Shown here: one piece after another, positions 36,093 to 47,974 of the stretch
Position numbering within the stretch: position 1 is the first letter of the stretch
Layout of the letters: every line of letters begins with the position of its first letter
Assembly (NCBI RefSeq): GCF_036850765.1
Contig: NC_089493.1
Span: 268,253,034 to 268,317,033, forward strand
From: Saccopteryx bilineata
Taxonomy: Eukaryota; Chordata; Mammalia; Chiroptera; Emballonuridae
Direction: 5' to 3'
DNA length: 64,000 bases
Notes under the pieces: generated by a model
The model's database searches: none
The model's input: only the letters and a program-made list of their open reading frames with translations
What the model was told of the DNA's origin: nothing
Translations under genes and position numbers: made by a program

Positions 36093-37852
36093 AATAATTT
36101 CCTTAAGGTCAGAAATAGTGGCTTAAACTTCCTGAACCCTCCCTGCCCGCCCTAGCACATTGGAGATATTCTGCAGGTACTTGCTTTACTGGATTTGTGG
36201 TAAGGTGATGAAATAAAGCAAGGCAAATTCTTCTTTTCATAACCCCCAATTGCCTCTTTCCCCTAAAGATCAAGTAGCTTCGCTTCAAAAGGCCTGACAT
36301 CTCTGGGAGTCTCCAAACTGTCATGCAGAGGAATCCCCTTTTTGTTTCCTGATTTTCTCTCTACCTTTTGATACATCACGTCCAGGCATCACTGAGAGAG
36401 ATTCCCTCCTGGTCTCTGTCTCTGTACAGAGAGAGGTTTCATTGAATATTTATACCTCTTAGAAAGAGTTCTATAAATAGACCTGTCAGTTACTTTCTAG
36501 GACAGGTGCCCAAGGACAAAGAAAGGGAGTTACAGAATGCTAGCGCAAAGAAAGACTCATCATTTGGCTAAAGTCTTCATCTGACAGAGGAAGAAACTGG
36601 GGCCAGAGTGGATATGGTCTGAGGCTTTTGTCAAAAGGGTCTGTTCTGGTCCTCTGCCTTAAATCAGCATACGCATCTATTCACAGGAGCAGGAGGTTGC
36701 CCAGTCCGGTTCATGGCCGTGGTCTTGCACACTCACACATTGCTCCTGTCCAGTCCAGCTTTGCATCCTTTGATCTTTGCCTCTTTCTTCTAGTTAGCTG
36801 CTTGGCTCTTCAACTTGGTGAAATTCAGCCTCTCTGGTTTTTGATGTTGTTGTTCCCTGCAGGTCGTTGCCGTGCCCACACATTTGACTTTTCTCATCCC
36901 AGGGCACTTTGAGGAACTTCTTTGTAAGACAGCTAGCGGGGCTGGCACCTGCCTGCTACCCAGATGTGCCAGCTAGTAAGCTGTTGTCTCTTCTGAATTC
37001 TGCTTTGTGATGCTTGGGACTGACTCTGCAAGCCACACTGCTGCTCCCCGACCTGGTGACGCTGTGACCACAGGGAGCACCAGAGGAAGAGCGTGAGGCT
37101 GGAGGAGGAAGGAGGCACTAGTGACTACACATGTGTCCCCTCAGTTCCCTTGTGTGCTGTTTCTGTGAGGGTTACCCCGGGAGCGCTTCTTAATTATGGC
37201 AGCGACTGAATTCAATTTGTAGTTTTCCTAACAGCTGTGGAACTGGCTTTCTCACCCCAATACCCATGCCAGCTGAGCAGTACCCTTCCTTCCTCCAGGG
37301 TCTGACACTCAACCCCACGGCCTCTCCCCCACATTCCTAACTCTGATTCCCTCCTCCTCCCTGTGTCCCAGCCTGCAGTGGTGCAGATATTTACTTATGT
37401 CCATTGCCATACCCTGTCATATTATTCTTGCCATTTTTGTTGCCTTGTTAACTGCTCACATGCAGTTCTCTCTGTCCAAATGACTTGTGTGGCTCTTTCT
37501 CCAGACTGGACCGACTGAAACTCCAGTAGACCCCAGTTGGGCAGCTGGACATGCAATGGCAAGAAGAGGCTTACCACAGTTCAGCTTGGAGGATGGGGGG
37601 AGGTGAGTGTGACAGTAAACAGTGTGTTCCTAGAACAAGTTCTGGAAAGAGACGCCAAGGCTGGCACCAGCCCTGGCCTCTGTGTCCTTCACAGCAAGTT
37701 CTCAGCTTTCTGCAAATGGCTCTTCACAAATGGCTCTTTAGGGCCCTGTCATGGACCTTCTAAGCCACTAAGGTAGGAACACTGTCTCGTGTGTGGTCAG
37801 CAGTTTTTTGCACATTGCAGGCATGACCTATGGCTTAGGATGCTTGGTATTC
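36093..37852. other. No recognised feature
   Basis: Unique-looking, moderately GC-rich sequence. Frames up to 94 residues (36628-36912, plus) show no domain or splice context. Confidence 0.5.
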
Positions 37853-37893
<41 letters not shown>

Positions 37894-37931
37894 ATCTATC
37901 TATCTATCATCTATCATCTGTTATCTATCTC
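37853..37931 (+). repeat. (CTAT)n microsatellite
   Basis: CTAT units with a few ATC interruptions over about 79 bp, fading into further CTAT-like text to about 37985. Confidence 0.95.
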
Positions 37932-38053
37932 TGTCTGCCTATTTATCCTGTCTATGTACTATATCTGCCTTCTATATCTTCTCTATATCTTTTCATTTCT
38001 CTAACCTAACAAATAAAGAATTAAAAATAGTACTTATAAAAGGCAATGTGTTG

Positions 38054-38392
38054 GCCCTGGCCAGTGGCTCAGTGGATAGAGCATTGGCCTGGCGTATAGA
38101 CATTCCAGGTTTGATTTCTGGTCTGGGCACACAGGAGAAGCAACCATCTTTTTCTCTTCACCTCCCTCTTCCCCTTCTCTCCCTCTTCCCTTTCCACAGC
38201 CAGTGGCTCTATTGGTTTGAATGTGGCCCCAGGCACTGACCACAGTTCAGCTGGTCCAAGCATGTCAACCCCAGGTGCTAAAAATAGGTCGGTACTTGAG
38301 TACTGGCCCCAGATGAGGTTGCCAGGTGAATCCTGGTCAGGGTATATATGGGAGTCTGTCTCACTATCTCTCTTCCTTTCACCTAAAAAAAA
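38054..38392 (+). mobile_element. Diverged tRNA-derived SINE-A
   Basis: Head GCCCTGGCCAGTGGCTCAG with B-box-like GGTTTGATTTC, CT-rich block, body and A tail. Perfect 16-bp target duplications AAAAGGCAATGTGTTG lie at 38038-38053 and 38393-38408. The body lacks the CTCF-like motif seen in other SINE-A copies. Confidence 0.93.
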
Positions 38393-38408
38393 AAAAGGCA
38401 ATGTGTTG

Positions 38409-39658
38409 CTTTAGGCTGACACTTGTTTGAAGGTAAAAAAATGTCATAAAGAGCATTCTATGGATATGAAAATCTATCTACCTTTTACTCTTTGAGAACA
38501 TTTAATACAGGATGACTATAAGGAAGGAAAATTTTGGCTGCCAATATGACATCCTTGGAGAAGAGCTGACACGGTGGCATTCAGGACCTTAGACAGTGCA
38601 CAGCTCAGCTCTGAGGGGTCGAGATGAAGGGTAGGAACCCTTGCTGGCTGCTGCTTGGACTACGTCCTGCATGGAGAAGGTGAAGCAGTCTCAAAGAGGA
38701 GGGCAGACAGCACACCGCAGGGGGAACTGGTCCTTCAAATCTAAAAGCTGTTGATCTGTCACATTAGTGTTCCAACTCAGAGACGTGTCTGACCAGAGAG
38801 TTTGCAAAGGGAAGCAGCTCATGTGGAAGAGGCTGTCAGCACACAGTGAAAACAACAGCCAATGGTTCTCGCCTGTGTGACTGGTGCTGAGCCAGGAGAC
38901 AGTGATGGCGAGGGGTGGTTCATGAGTCAGGAGCAGAGAACTCGCTAACCCTGGTAGTCAGCAGGAAATGAGAATTGGAAGGGCCTTGGCAGGGGAGGAC
39001 AGGGCCAACACGAAAGAAGTAAGGAGGTTATAAAAACAAGCCAAAGAACATTCTCCCTGGGCATTTAAAATCAATTGATAAGTCTTTATTGAGTTTGCAG
39101 TATTTCCTCAGCACGGTGCTGAGGTGTGGAGGTGAAGAAGCCTCAGAGAACATCTACCTGGTTAGGGAACCAGTTAGGGCTGAGGTAAAAAAAAACAGAA
39201 GTAAGGGGATATTCTGAGCATCAGTGAAGTCCCTGCCCTATTTGCAGGGGTCCCAACCAGCACAGTTTTAAGACCTGCTACAATAATAAGAGAGAAAAAA
39301 TTTCTTGTTTGATCTCTGTTTTAAGGGGAAGCAAGTTGTGATTTGAAAGACTGTAAGATTAGAAAAAGCCATCTGGGCTTCTGAGTTGTCTAAATGGGGG
39401 CGCGTGAGCTGGTGGACCAGAACTTAGAGTCAAGAGACTGAGCTTTTCATTCTAGCTCTTACCTAGCTAGCTTGCTCTGTGACTGTGGCCTGGTGTCTTC
39501 ATCTCCCTATGGCTACTGATGTCCTATTTGAAAAGTCTTATCTGGAAGTCTTCCAATGCCATCTGCCACTGGACTATTGCTGTACATAGATCCCCCCCCC
39601 CCATTGTGGGTATATAGTCAACATTGTGTTTTTGTTCTCATTGCTGATAACTGGCTCC
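38409..39658. other. No recognised gene
   Basis: Unique-looking sequence. About 39070-39180 ('cagtatttcctcagcacggtgctgagg') vaguely resembles MIR/L2; not strong. A C run sits at 39590-39602. Confidence 0.45.
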
Positions 39659-39669
39659 GGTTTCGTCTT

Positions 39670-40000
39670 TTTTTTTTTTTTTTCACAGACAGAGAGTGAT
39701 TCAGAGAGAGGGATAGATAGGGACAAACAGGAATGGAGAGAGATGAGAAGCATCAATCATCAGTTTTTTGTTGCGACACCTTAGTTGTTCATTGATTGCT
39801 TTCTCATATGTGCCTTGACTGTGGGGCTACAGCAGACCAAGTAACCCCTTGCTCGAGCCAGTGACCTTCGGTCCAAGCTGGTGAGCTTTTTGCTCAAACC
39901 AGATGAGCCCGTGCTCAAGCTGGTGGCCCCGGGGTCTCGAACCTGGGTCCTCCGCATCCCAGTCCGACACTCTATCCACTGTGCCACCACCTGGTCAGGC
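39670..40000 (-). mobile_element. tRNA-derived SINE-B, reverse orientation
   Basis: T run, (GA) block, body and head ending CACCTGGTCAGGC. Target duplications GGTTTCGTCTT (39659-39669) and GGTTTTGTCTT (40002-40012) differ at one base. Confidence 0.93.
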
Positions 40001-40012
40001 TGGTTTTGTCTT

Positions 40013-40876
40013 ATAAAACAAACCTTTATAAGGCTGAGAACAAAAACAACATAGTATGATGGAAAACAGCCAAGGTGTCTAGTTTGAATGAGAAGTGGGA
40101 GAAAGAAAAAGAAAGAAGCAAATGAACCAGAGAATCACACTGGTCAGTAAGCAGGGCTAGCAATAAAGGACAGGAGAAGAAACAGGAAGACAAACAAGGA
40201 GCATTTGCATATAAATAGGACAAGTTTTTTTGAGTGAAATAAATCTAGTGAAATTGAGCAGAATTATAAAGCAAAGCAATGAAGGGCGAGGATGGTTGGA
40301 TGATAAAAACAGAAGGGATGAAGGGAGAAACATTCATCTGGAGATGATTACAGGAGGTGGAAGGGCAGAAACAGGGGGTCACAGCAGCCCATTACTTCTG
40401 CTGACCATCCTCCCCGTGTGGGGCAGAAGACTGAGCTGCTGTGACAGAGACATCCAGACCTGTCATGACTGAAATACAACGGACGCTAATTTTTCTCTTA
40501 CATAACACTCATGAGTAGGTGGGCACTAGAGGGAGGGAGTTACACACATATTTTGGCTCCTTCTCTCTTGTGCAGCGTGATCCCCTACAATGTACTCACC
40601 AGCATGACCAAAGCTGGACCGCCATGTTCCGGCCCCTGGAAGGGAAGAGTCTGGGGAGAACACCAGTTTCTCTTAAGCTGTTGATGTAGCGCTTTTGCCC
40701 ACATTTTATTGCTGAGAATAGAGTAACACAGCTGGGAAATGGGGTCTGTAGCTGGGCAGCTACGGGCCCTGCTAAAACTTAAGAGTTTCTATTACTAGAA
40801 GAAAAGGGGAGAATGCATTTGGGGGGCCAGGCGGTCTCTGTCCCACCTCAGTTCTGCTTGTCCTGGTTAGCTTATG
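40013..40876. other. No recognised feature
   Basis: Unique-looking sequence between a SINE and a hAT MITE. Confidence 0.5.
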
Positions 40877-40884
40877 CTGTAGCT

Positions 40885-41218
40885 CAGGGGTCCCCAAACT
40901 ATGGCCTGCGGGACGCATGCGGCCCCCTGAGGCCATTTATCCGGCCCCCGCCGCACTTCCAGAAGGGGCACCTCTTTCATTGGTGGTCAGTGAGAGGAGC
41001 ATAGTTCCCATTGAAATACTGGTCAGTTGGTTGATTTAAATTTACTTGTTCTTTATTTTAAATATTGCATTTGTTCCCGTTTTGTTTTTTTACTTTAAAA
41101 TAAGATATGTGCAGTGTGCATAGGGATTTGTTCATAGTTTTTTTTTTTATAGTCTGGCCCTCCAATGGTCTGAGGGACAGTGAACTGGCTCCCTGTGTAA
41201 AAAGTTTAGGGACCCCTG
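40885..41218 (+). mobile_element. hAT MITE, CAGGGGTCCCCAAACT family, copy 1
   Basis: 334 bp. The ends CAGGGGTCCCCAAACT and AGTTTAGGGACCCCTG form a terminal inverted repeat. Perfect 8-bp target duplications CTGTAGCT lie at 40877-40884 and 41219-41226, diagnostic of hAT. The left end has a GC-rich subterminal block (ATGCGGCCCC), the centre is AT-rich with no coding capacity, and it is non-autonomous. Confidence 0.95.
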
Positions 41219-41226
41219 CTGTAGCT

Positions 41227-43132
41227 GGTAAGATCAGGAGCAACCTAGCACAGATATTTATTCATAAGAACACACTCATGGAATCATAAGCACAGATGCC
41301 TATCACAAAATACAAATGCTATCACTTCTTATTGCCTCACATAGGTAAGGTGCTGGATGAGAGCTCTATTTCTTGTTAGAACTATATTCTTATTCTCGTA
41401 ATTGAGGCACAGAAAAATGATCCTTCCTGGTGGGTCTCACAGCGAGGTTGTTGCAAAGCTCTGGGGTTATACAGGGCGGCAGGAGGAGCAGTCCTCCCAT
41501 TATCCAGCTACACCACCACAGCAGCCCTGTGGGAGAGCCACTCTGAAGGAACACCTCCCTTTTAGAGCAGCCAGATAAAACCAAGTGGCAGTGGAGATTC
41601 ACTCCTGGCACCCAGAGGCGGAGTCTTCCTTCTTACCATTGGCTGTGTTACTCTTGGGTCAACTCCATCATGGTCACAGAAGGCCTCCAAGAGGTGCATG
41701 GACTGGGACAGGGCCTGGCATCGCCTGTGGACAGGTGTGTAAGGTGTAGAGTAGCTCTTCCTCCTCCCAAAGGTCTCCGTTCACAGGTGGAAACACGCAG
41801 GGTCTATTTCAGACAGCAACCGGTTAAATTTGTTATTAATAAAAACAGTCCAAAAAACATTTGGTGATTGACTGCAGGATCCAGCGCTATTTATGAGAAG
41901 GGTTTAATGGGAGAACTCGCAGATGTAACAGATGGATATCGGTGGGGCCTCTCCAGATTGTTTCACTCTGTCTTCCTTTGCCTTTGAATAGATTCGGAGG
42001 GTGCCACATGGGAGCCTGGATGGATGGTTTTGAACCACAGGTAATTAAAAGCAGGTGCTTCCCTGAGGGTTAATGACAAAGGAGAAGGGAACATCCCAGT
42101 GAAATCCTCCTTGATTTGGGCTGTTACCTCCTGAACAGAAGGGCCACTGGCCAGGGAGCAAATGTAGCAAATAAGCCCTTAGGTATCACCCAGCCATAGA
42201 AATGTGATGCATGGCAGCTTGATCTCTCCACCCCTATCTTGATCTGACAAACAACCCTGCCTCCCTTGGCCCTGCAGGCCAGGTGTCCAGGGGGCCCTCT
42301 CCCAGCCATGGACCTTAGCATGTGTGGTGCGAGGCCGGCCCAAGTACACAGGAGCTCTCCTGGAGACGGTGATGCCCCCTCCAGATCACGGGTGTCTGCG
42401 GCTGATCCCGCATGGATGGCCCTGGGCCTCCAGGGAGGGACAGCTCTCTAGTGACCAGCCTTTAGGACCTAGGAAGGCCTCTGGAATCTGGGCCACTTCT
42501 GGGAAACATATCCCCTCCCTCCCTGCCATGGATGAAGTGGGCTCCTCAGCACCTTACTTTTGCATATGAAAGGCCTGGTAATTACTACTTTCATCCTTAA
42601 AGCATACAAGTGACATGCAAAATTAGCACTTGAGAGGATCCACTTTTAGACCTTGTTGTAAAGCAAAACTTATTATTTGAAGATAAATCAATTTCTGTTG
42701 CCTGTATTTGTGGTTTTCCCCAGATGGCTAATTACTAAAGATAAATGTGTATAAACATAAGCCTTATCCCTCTCCATCCATCTTCCCTGCCCGCCTGTTT
42801 CTAAATTTAATCACAAGAAGAATTATAATTTTAGTGAACATAGAAATTGCTTTTTATAAAAATAAGGCAAGGAAGATACAATTGCAGTGTTTTTATTTTC
42901 CAAAATGTGTAATCTTTTGTGCCTGGTTGGTGAACATAATATAGCACTTCTAAGAAGTATTTTTGTTGTATTTAAATTTGGGTAGGCGACCACTGATATA
43001 GAGAGACAAAGATATAAAATGATATTAATAGGGCTGTATGGCCACCTTCAATTTGAAAATTTTGTTCAACATTTGAATTTAGATCTAAATAGAGTTTATA
43101 TGAGAATATTGAATAATCCATCAAGGAATCTT
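41227..43132. other. No recognised feature
   Basis: Unique-looking sequence before the minisatellite. Short frames at 42266-42569 have no domain. Confidence 0.5.
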
Positions 43133-44866
43133 GGGGTGTGATGGGGGTGTGATTGGGGTGTGATGGGGTGTGATTGAGGTGTGATGGGAGGTGTGATTGG
43201 GGTGTGACTAGAGTGTGATGGGAGTGTGTATTGGGGGTGTGTATGGGGTGTGATGGGGGTGTGATGGAGGTGTGATGGAGGTTTGATAGGGGTGTGATTG
43301 GGGTGTGATGGCGGTGTGATTGGGGTGTGATAGTGGTGTGTATGGGGTGTGCTGGGGGTGTGATTGGGGTGTGATGGGGATTTGTATGGGTTGTGATCGG
43401 GGTGTGATTGGGGTGTGATTGGAGTGTGATGGGGTTGTGTATGGGGTATGATGGGGGTGTGATTTGTGTGTGATGGGGTTTGATTAGGGTGTGATGAGGT
43501 GTGATTGGGGTGTGATGTGGGTGTGTATTGGGTGTGATGGAGATGTGATTGGGGTGTGATGGTGTGTGATCAGGTTGTGATTGGGGTGTGATGGGTGTGA
43601 TTGGGGTGTGATGGGGGTGTGTATGGGGTGCGATGGAGGTGTGATTGGAATGTGATAGGAGTGATTGGGGTGTGATGGCAGTGTGTATGGGGTGTGATGG
43701 GGATGTGATGGGGGTGTGGTTGGGGTGTGATTGTGGTGTGGTGGGGTTGTGTATGGGGTGTGATGGGGGTGTGATTTGGGTGTGATGGAGTGTGATTGGG
43801 GTGTGTATGGGGTGTGATGGGGGTGTGATTTAGGTGTGATGGGGTATGATTAGGGTGTGATGGCGGTGTGTATGGGGTGTGATGGGGGTGTGATGAGGTG
43901 TGATTGGGGTATAATTGGGCTGTGATTCAGGTGTGATAGAGGTGTGTATGGGGTGTAATTAGTGTGTGATTGGTGTGTGATGGGTTGTGATTGGGGTGTG
44001 ATGGTGGTGTGATGGGATGTGTTTGGGGTGTGATGGGGTGTGATTAGGGTGTGATGGGGGTGTAATTGGGGTGTGATGTGGGTATGTATTGGGTGTGATG
44101 TGGGTGTGATGGGGTTGTGATTGGGGTGTGATGGGTTGTGATTGGGGTGTGATGGTGTTGTGATGGGGTGTGATTGGGGTGTGGTTGAGTGTGATTAGGG
44201 TGTGATGGGGTGTAATTTGGGTGTGATGTGGGTGTGTATTGGTTGTGATTGGGGTGTGATGGGGTATGATTAGGGTATGATGGGTGTAATTGGGGTGTGA
44301 TGGGGGTGTGATGGGGATGTGATTGGGGTGTGATGGGGGTGTAATTGGGGTATATTTAGGGTGTGATTGGGGTGTGATTAGGGTGTGATGGTGGTGTGAT
44401 GGTGGTGTGTATGGGGTGTGATGGGGGTGTGATCGGGGTGTGATGGGGGTATGATGGAGGTTTGATAGGGGTGTGATTGGGGTGTGATGGAGTGTGATGG
44501 GGTGTGATTGGGGTGTGATGGGGTGTGATTGGGGTGTGATGTGAGTGTGATTGGGGTGTGATGGGTGTGTGATGGAGGTGTGATTGGGGTGTGATGGGGT
44601 GTGATTGGGGTGTGATGGGGTGTGATTGGGGTGTGATGTGAGTGTGATGGGGGTGTGTATTGGGTGTGATTGGGGTGTGATTGGGGTGTGATGGTGTGAT
44701 TTGGGTGTGATTGGGGTATGATAGGGTGTGATTGTGGTGTGATAGGGTGTGATTGGGGTGTGATATTGTTGTGTATTGGGTGTGATTGGGGTGTGTTTGG
44801 GGTGTGCATGGGGTATGATTGGGGTGTGATGGTATTGTGATGGGGGTGTGATTGGGGGTGTGATGG
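43133..44866 (+). repeat. 1.73-kb G/T-rich minisatellite
   Basis: Tandem array of 10-12 bp units of the type GGGGTGTGAT, with variants (GGGGTGTGATT, GGGTGTGTAT, GGAGGTGTGAT). The plus strand is G/T-rich and the minus strand C/A-rich throughout. Units are diverged, so the array is not newly expanded. The 316-residue minus frame (43959-44909) and a 174-residue frame are low-complexity His/Thr/Pro/Ser read-through of the repeat and are not supported as genes. Confidence 0.97.
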
Positions 44867-46740
44867 CCAGGGCAGCTGGAGCAGCCAGAGGCCCCTGGCC
44901 ACGGACCACTCTTCTAATGACCTTCTCGTTGGTTCACAGCACGAAGGGCAGAAATGGGTCGTGTGGGAGCTCTTGCCAACTCAAGGCCCCAGGTAGGAAC
45001 ATCTAGCTCCGTGGATGCTCCATGTCCCAAAGACTGAGGTTGGCTGCAGGTTCCTGAATGAGCACGATGACTTTGAGCCTTTAATGCTAGCTCAGGATCC
45101 TGTGGCTTCTCCATCCTGGGCTTGGCCTGGCCACCAATGGGTCCACTGAGCCGCAGTGTCCCCATCCCACCATGCTGCTCCTGGCCTCACAATTAGGCCT
45201 GGGCCTCATCACTTCCCTCTAGAAACTAATCCTGGTTCAAATCTGCATGAAACCCAAGCCATTACTTGGCTCCTTCTCTCCATTCAGTTTGGAGTTCTAA
45301 ATCTTCATCCCCAGTCACTGCCAGGCCTCTGGCTTTGGACCTTGAATCCTGAGCCTTTGCAACTCTTAGTATTGTCAATGCTTTAAAATGCCTCTGCCAG
45401 TCTCTGCTCCCTCCATCACTGCTCCTTGGATACTGATATCAGCTGAGTCAGATTCAAATTTATCTCTCTGCTTCAGTTGACCCATCTGTAAAATGAGGAA
45501 AATGATAGCATCGACCTTATAAAGTTGTGATTGGGCCTAAATGACTTAATTTCTGTAAAGTACTTAAAACAGTCTCTGATATTGAAAGAGCTTAATGAAT
45601 GTTAGATATTATTATTGCAATTATTGATTATACTGTTCATTTTCTGCAGATTTCAACCCTGTATTGTCAACTCCCCAGAACCCAAGCCTACAATCCAGGC
45701 TAATTTCCCCTCTTCCCAGCTGCTCTGTCTCCAGTTCCTGTCTGCCCCAGGTTTATATTGCTGGGTTCAGTGCCTGCAGGTGTGGAAGCTGTGCTGGCTC
45801 AAATTTCAACTGAGCTGGGGTCCAGCATCCTGATGCCGCCACCTCCCAGCTCCTCCTCCTCCGGAGAAGCTGGGGATGCTCTTGGAAGGGCAGCCGGAGC
45901 TGATGTGAGGATGATGTACTATGTGGGATGGTGGAAGTGACATTGCTAATGAGGGAAATCAACTGCTCCAACCAGAGCCGGAATCTAAGGGAGGAAATGA
46001 CAGAGGCCCATGAATATATGGTCCTGACTGAAGCCCTGCCAGAAATCACTCTCAGCTGGAAAATTGAGCTGTGATTATTACAAAGAGTCAGAATGATCGC
46101 TTCAGTCACGATGCTGCAAGAGCTCTATAAAGAGCAGCCCAAACAATTTCGACATTAAGTATTTAGAGAGAGAAGGATGGTTTGTAAAGGAGGATCTTGT
46201 TATTCCCTGAAAAGCTACTATGAAAATGTCGGGCGTATGGAAATAACAGATGGGAAAGGCGTGCTGAGATCATTACTCTGAAGTTGTAAGTGCCATTATT
46301 GACAAGCACAGCCCACATCGCTGGGCAAAGAGACGTGCCTGAGAGTAGGAGGGAGATGCATAAAGAAGGGAAAGCAGGAACCAGATATTTCAGAACATCA
46401 GGGGGTGGAGAGAAGTTGCACTAGGATGGTGGCATTCTTCAAAGTAAAATAAAGCAAGCAAGCAAGGTTTGGGTGAGAATGTGAGCAAGGAAGAACCCAT
46501 CAAAACTTAATGAACTGGCTATTTTGTTTTCATTTATATGTTATATAGTAGTTCTTAATGTCGGGAGGGGGGCACTTTGAAAATCTAATGAAAGCTCTGG
46601 CATCATTTTCTGAAAAATGCCCTTACTAATGCTTGGTCAACTTCGGGTAAACAGAGTGAGGAACATCAATTGGCCAGAAATTAAAGAGTTTGCACTGATG
46701 GCTAAGATAAGTCTTTTCTCTGTTGGAAAGGGGTATGGAG
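44867..46740. other. Unique sequence with one MIR
   Basis: A reversed MIR lies at 45470-45610 ('ccatctgtaaaatgaggaaaatg' then 'ttaatttctgtaaagtacttaaaac'). 45640-46140 lacks recognisable repeats and could be a conserved non-coding block, unproven. Frames at 45753-46109 lack domains. Confidence 0.45.
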
Positions 46741-46754
46741 ATGACCAGCATTTA

Positions 46755-47463
46755 TTTATGATTTTATTTTATTTTTTTACAGGGACAGGGAGAGAGTCAG
46801 AGAGAGGGATAGATAGGGACAGACAGACAGAAACGGAGAGATGAGAATCATCAGTTTTTTCATTGCGACACCTTAGTTAAGGGGTCCCCAAACTACGGCC
46901 TGCGGACTGCATGCGGCCCCTTGAGGCCATTTATCTGGCCCCCTCCACACTTCTGGAAGGGGCACCTCTTTCATTGGTGGTCAGTGAGAGGAGCATATTG
47001 ACTATCTCATTAGCCAAAAGCAGGCCCATAGTTCCCATTGAAATACTGGTCAGTTTGTTGATTTAAATTTACTTGTTCTTTATTTTAAATATTATATTTG
47101 TTCCCGATTTGTTTTTTTACTTTAAAATAAGATATGTGCAGTGTGCATAGGGATTTGTTCATAGTTTTTTTTATAGTCCAGCCCTCTGTTGGTATGAGGG
47201 ACAGTGAACTGGCCCCCTGTGTAAAATGTTTGGGGACCCCTGCCTTAGTTCATTGATTGCTTTCTCATATGTGTCTTGACTGCAGGCCTTCAGCAGACCG
47301 AGCAACCCCTTGCTCGAGCCAGCGACCTTGGGTCCAATCTGGTGAACTTTTTGCTCAAACCAGATGAGCCCGCGCTCAAGCTGGCGACCTCAGGTTCTCG
47401 AACCTGGGTCCTTTCACATCCCAGTCCCACGCTCTATCTACTGTGCCACCGCCTGGTCAGGCA
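46755..47463 (-). mobile_element. tRNA-derived SINE-B, reverse, split by a hAT MITE
   Basis: Left tail and (GA) block at 46755-46878, right body and head at 47243-47463 ending CGCCTGGTCAGGC. Perfect 14-bp target duplications ATGACCAGCATTTA lie at 46741-46754 and 47464-47477. A hAT MITE sits inside. Confidence 0.94.
46879..47242 (+). mobile_element. hAT MITE, same family, copy 2, nested in SINE-B
   Basis: 364 bp. Ends AAGGGGTCCCCAAACT (first base changed) and GTTTGGGGACCCCTG. Perfect 8-bp target duplications CCTTAGTT lie at 46871-46878 and 47243-47250, made from the SINE's own 'caccttagttc' text. This copy keeps an internal block ('attagccaaaagcaggcccatag') missing from copy 1. Confidence 0.95.
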
Positions 47464-47762
47464 ATGACCAGCATTTAGACTCTGGACTTCTTACCCTGCA
47501 GATCTGCAGAGGTGACATGAACACGGGCCTTCCACAATGGCCACAGTGCCTCAGCCCCAGATGCTGATAAGGTGTGCTGGTGGTACAGTTTCCTTATATC
47601 CTTCCTGCTCAAACACTTGACTAAAATCAGGCTAAGAACCTCTTTATTCTTGTCTTATCTATGCAAATCAATATGGAAACTGTTAGAATTTGGAGGTGGG
47701 ACATTTTTCCTTGGGATGAGACTGCCCCACATTTTGCATATTTTGCATGTCAGCCTCTAACT

Positions 47763-47966
47763 CAGTGGTTCTCAACCTGTGGGTCGCGACCCCAATAGGG
47801 GTCGAATGACCAAAACACAGGAGTCGCCTAAAGCCATCAGAAAATACATATTTATTATACAATACACTTTTAAATAAAATATGTATTTCCGATGGCTCTA
47901 GGAGACCCCTGTGTTTTGGTCATTCGACCCCCACCAGGGTCGCGACCCACAGGTTGAGAACCGCTG
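47763..47966. mobile_element. SPIN-like palindromic hAT MITE
   Basis: 204 bp, ends CAGTGGTTCTCAACCTGTGG and, inverted, CAGCGGTTCTCAACCTGTGG. The two halves (about 90 nt each) are nearly exact inverted copies, with GGGTCGCGACCC in both. Target duplications CTCTAACT (47755-47762) and CTCTCACT (47967-47974) differ at one base. The ends look like those of the SPIN hAT group; that is from memory. Confidence 0.85.
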
Positions 47967-47974
47967 CTCTCACT

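Noticed and set aside
43133..44866. CRISPR-like array or telomeric repeat
   Set aside because: Units are short and contiguous with no spacers, and not TTAGGG; it is a minisatellite in a mammalian genome.
43959..44909. 316-residue minus-strand open frame
   Set aside because: Low-complexity His/Thr/Pro/Ser read-through of the minisatellite; unit lengths vary, so the frame is open by composition only.
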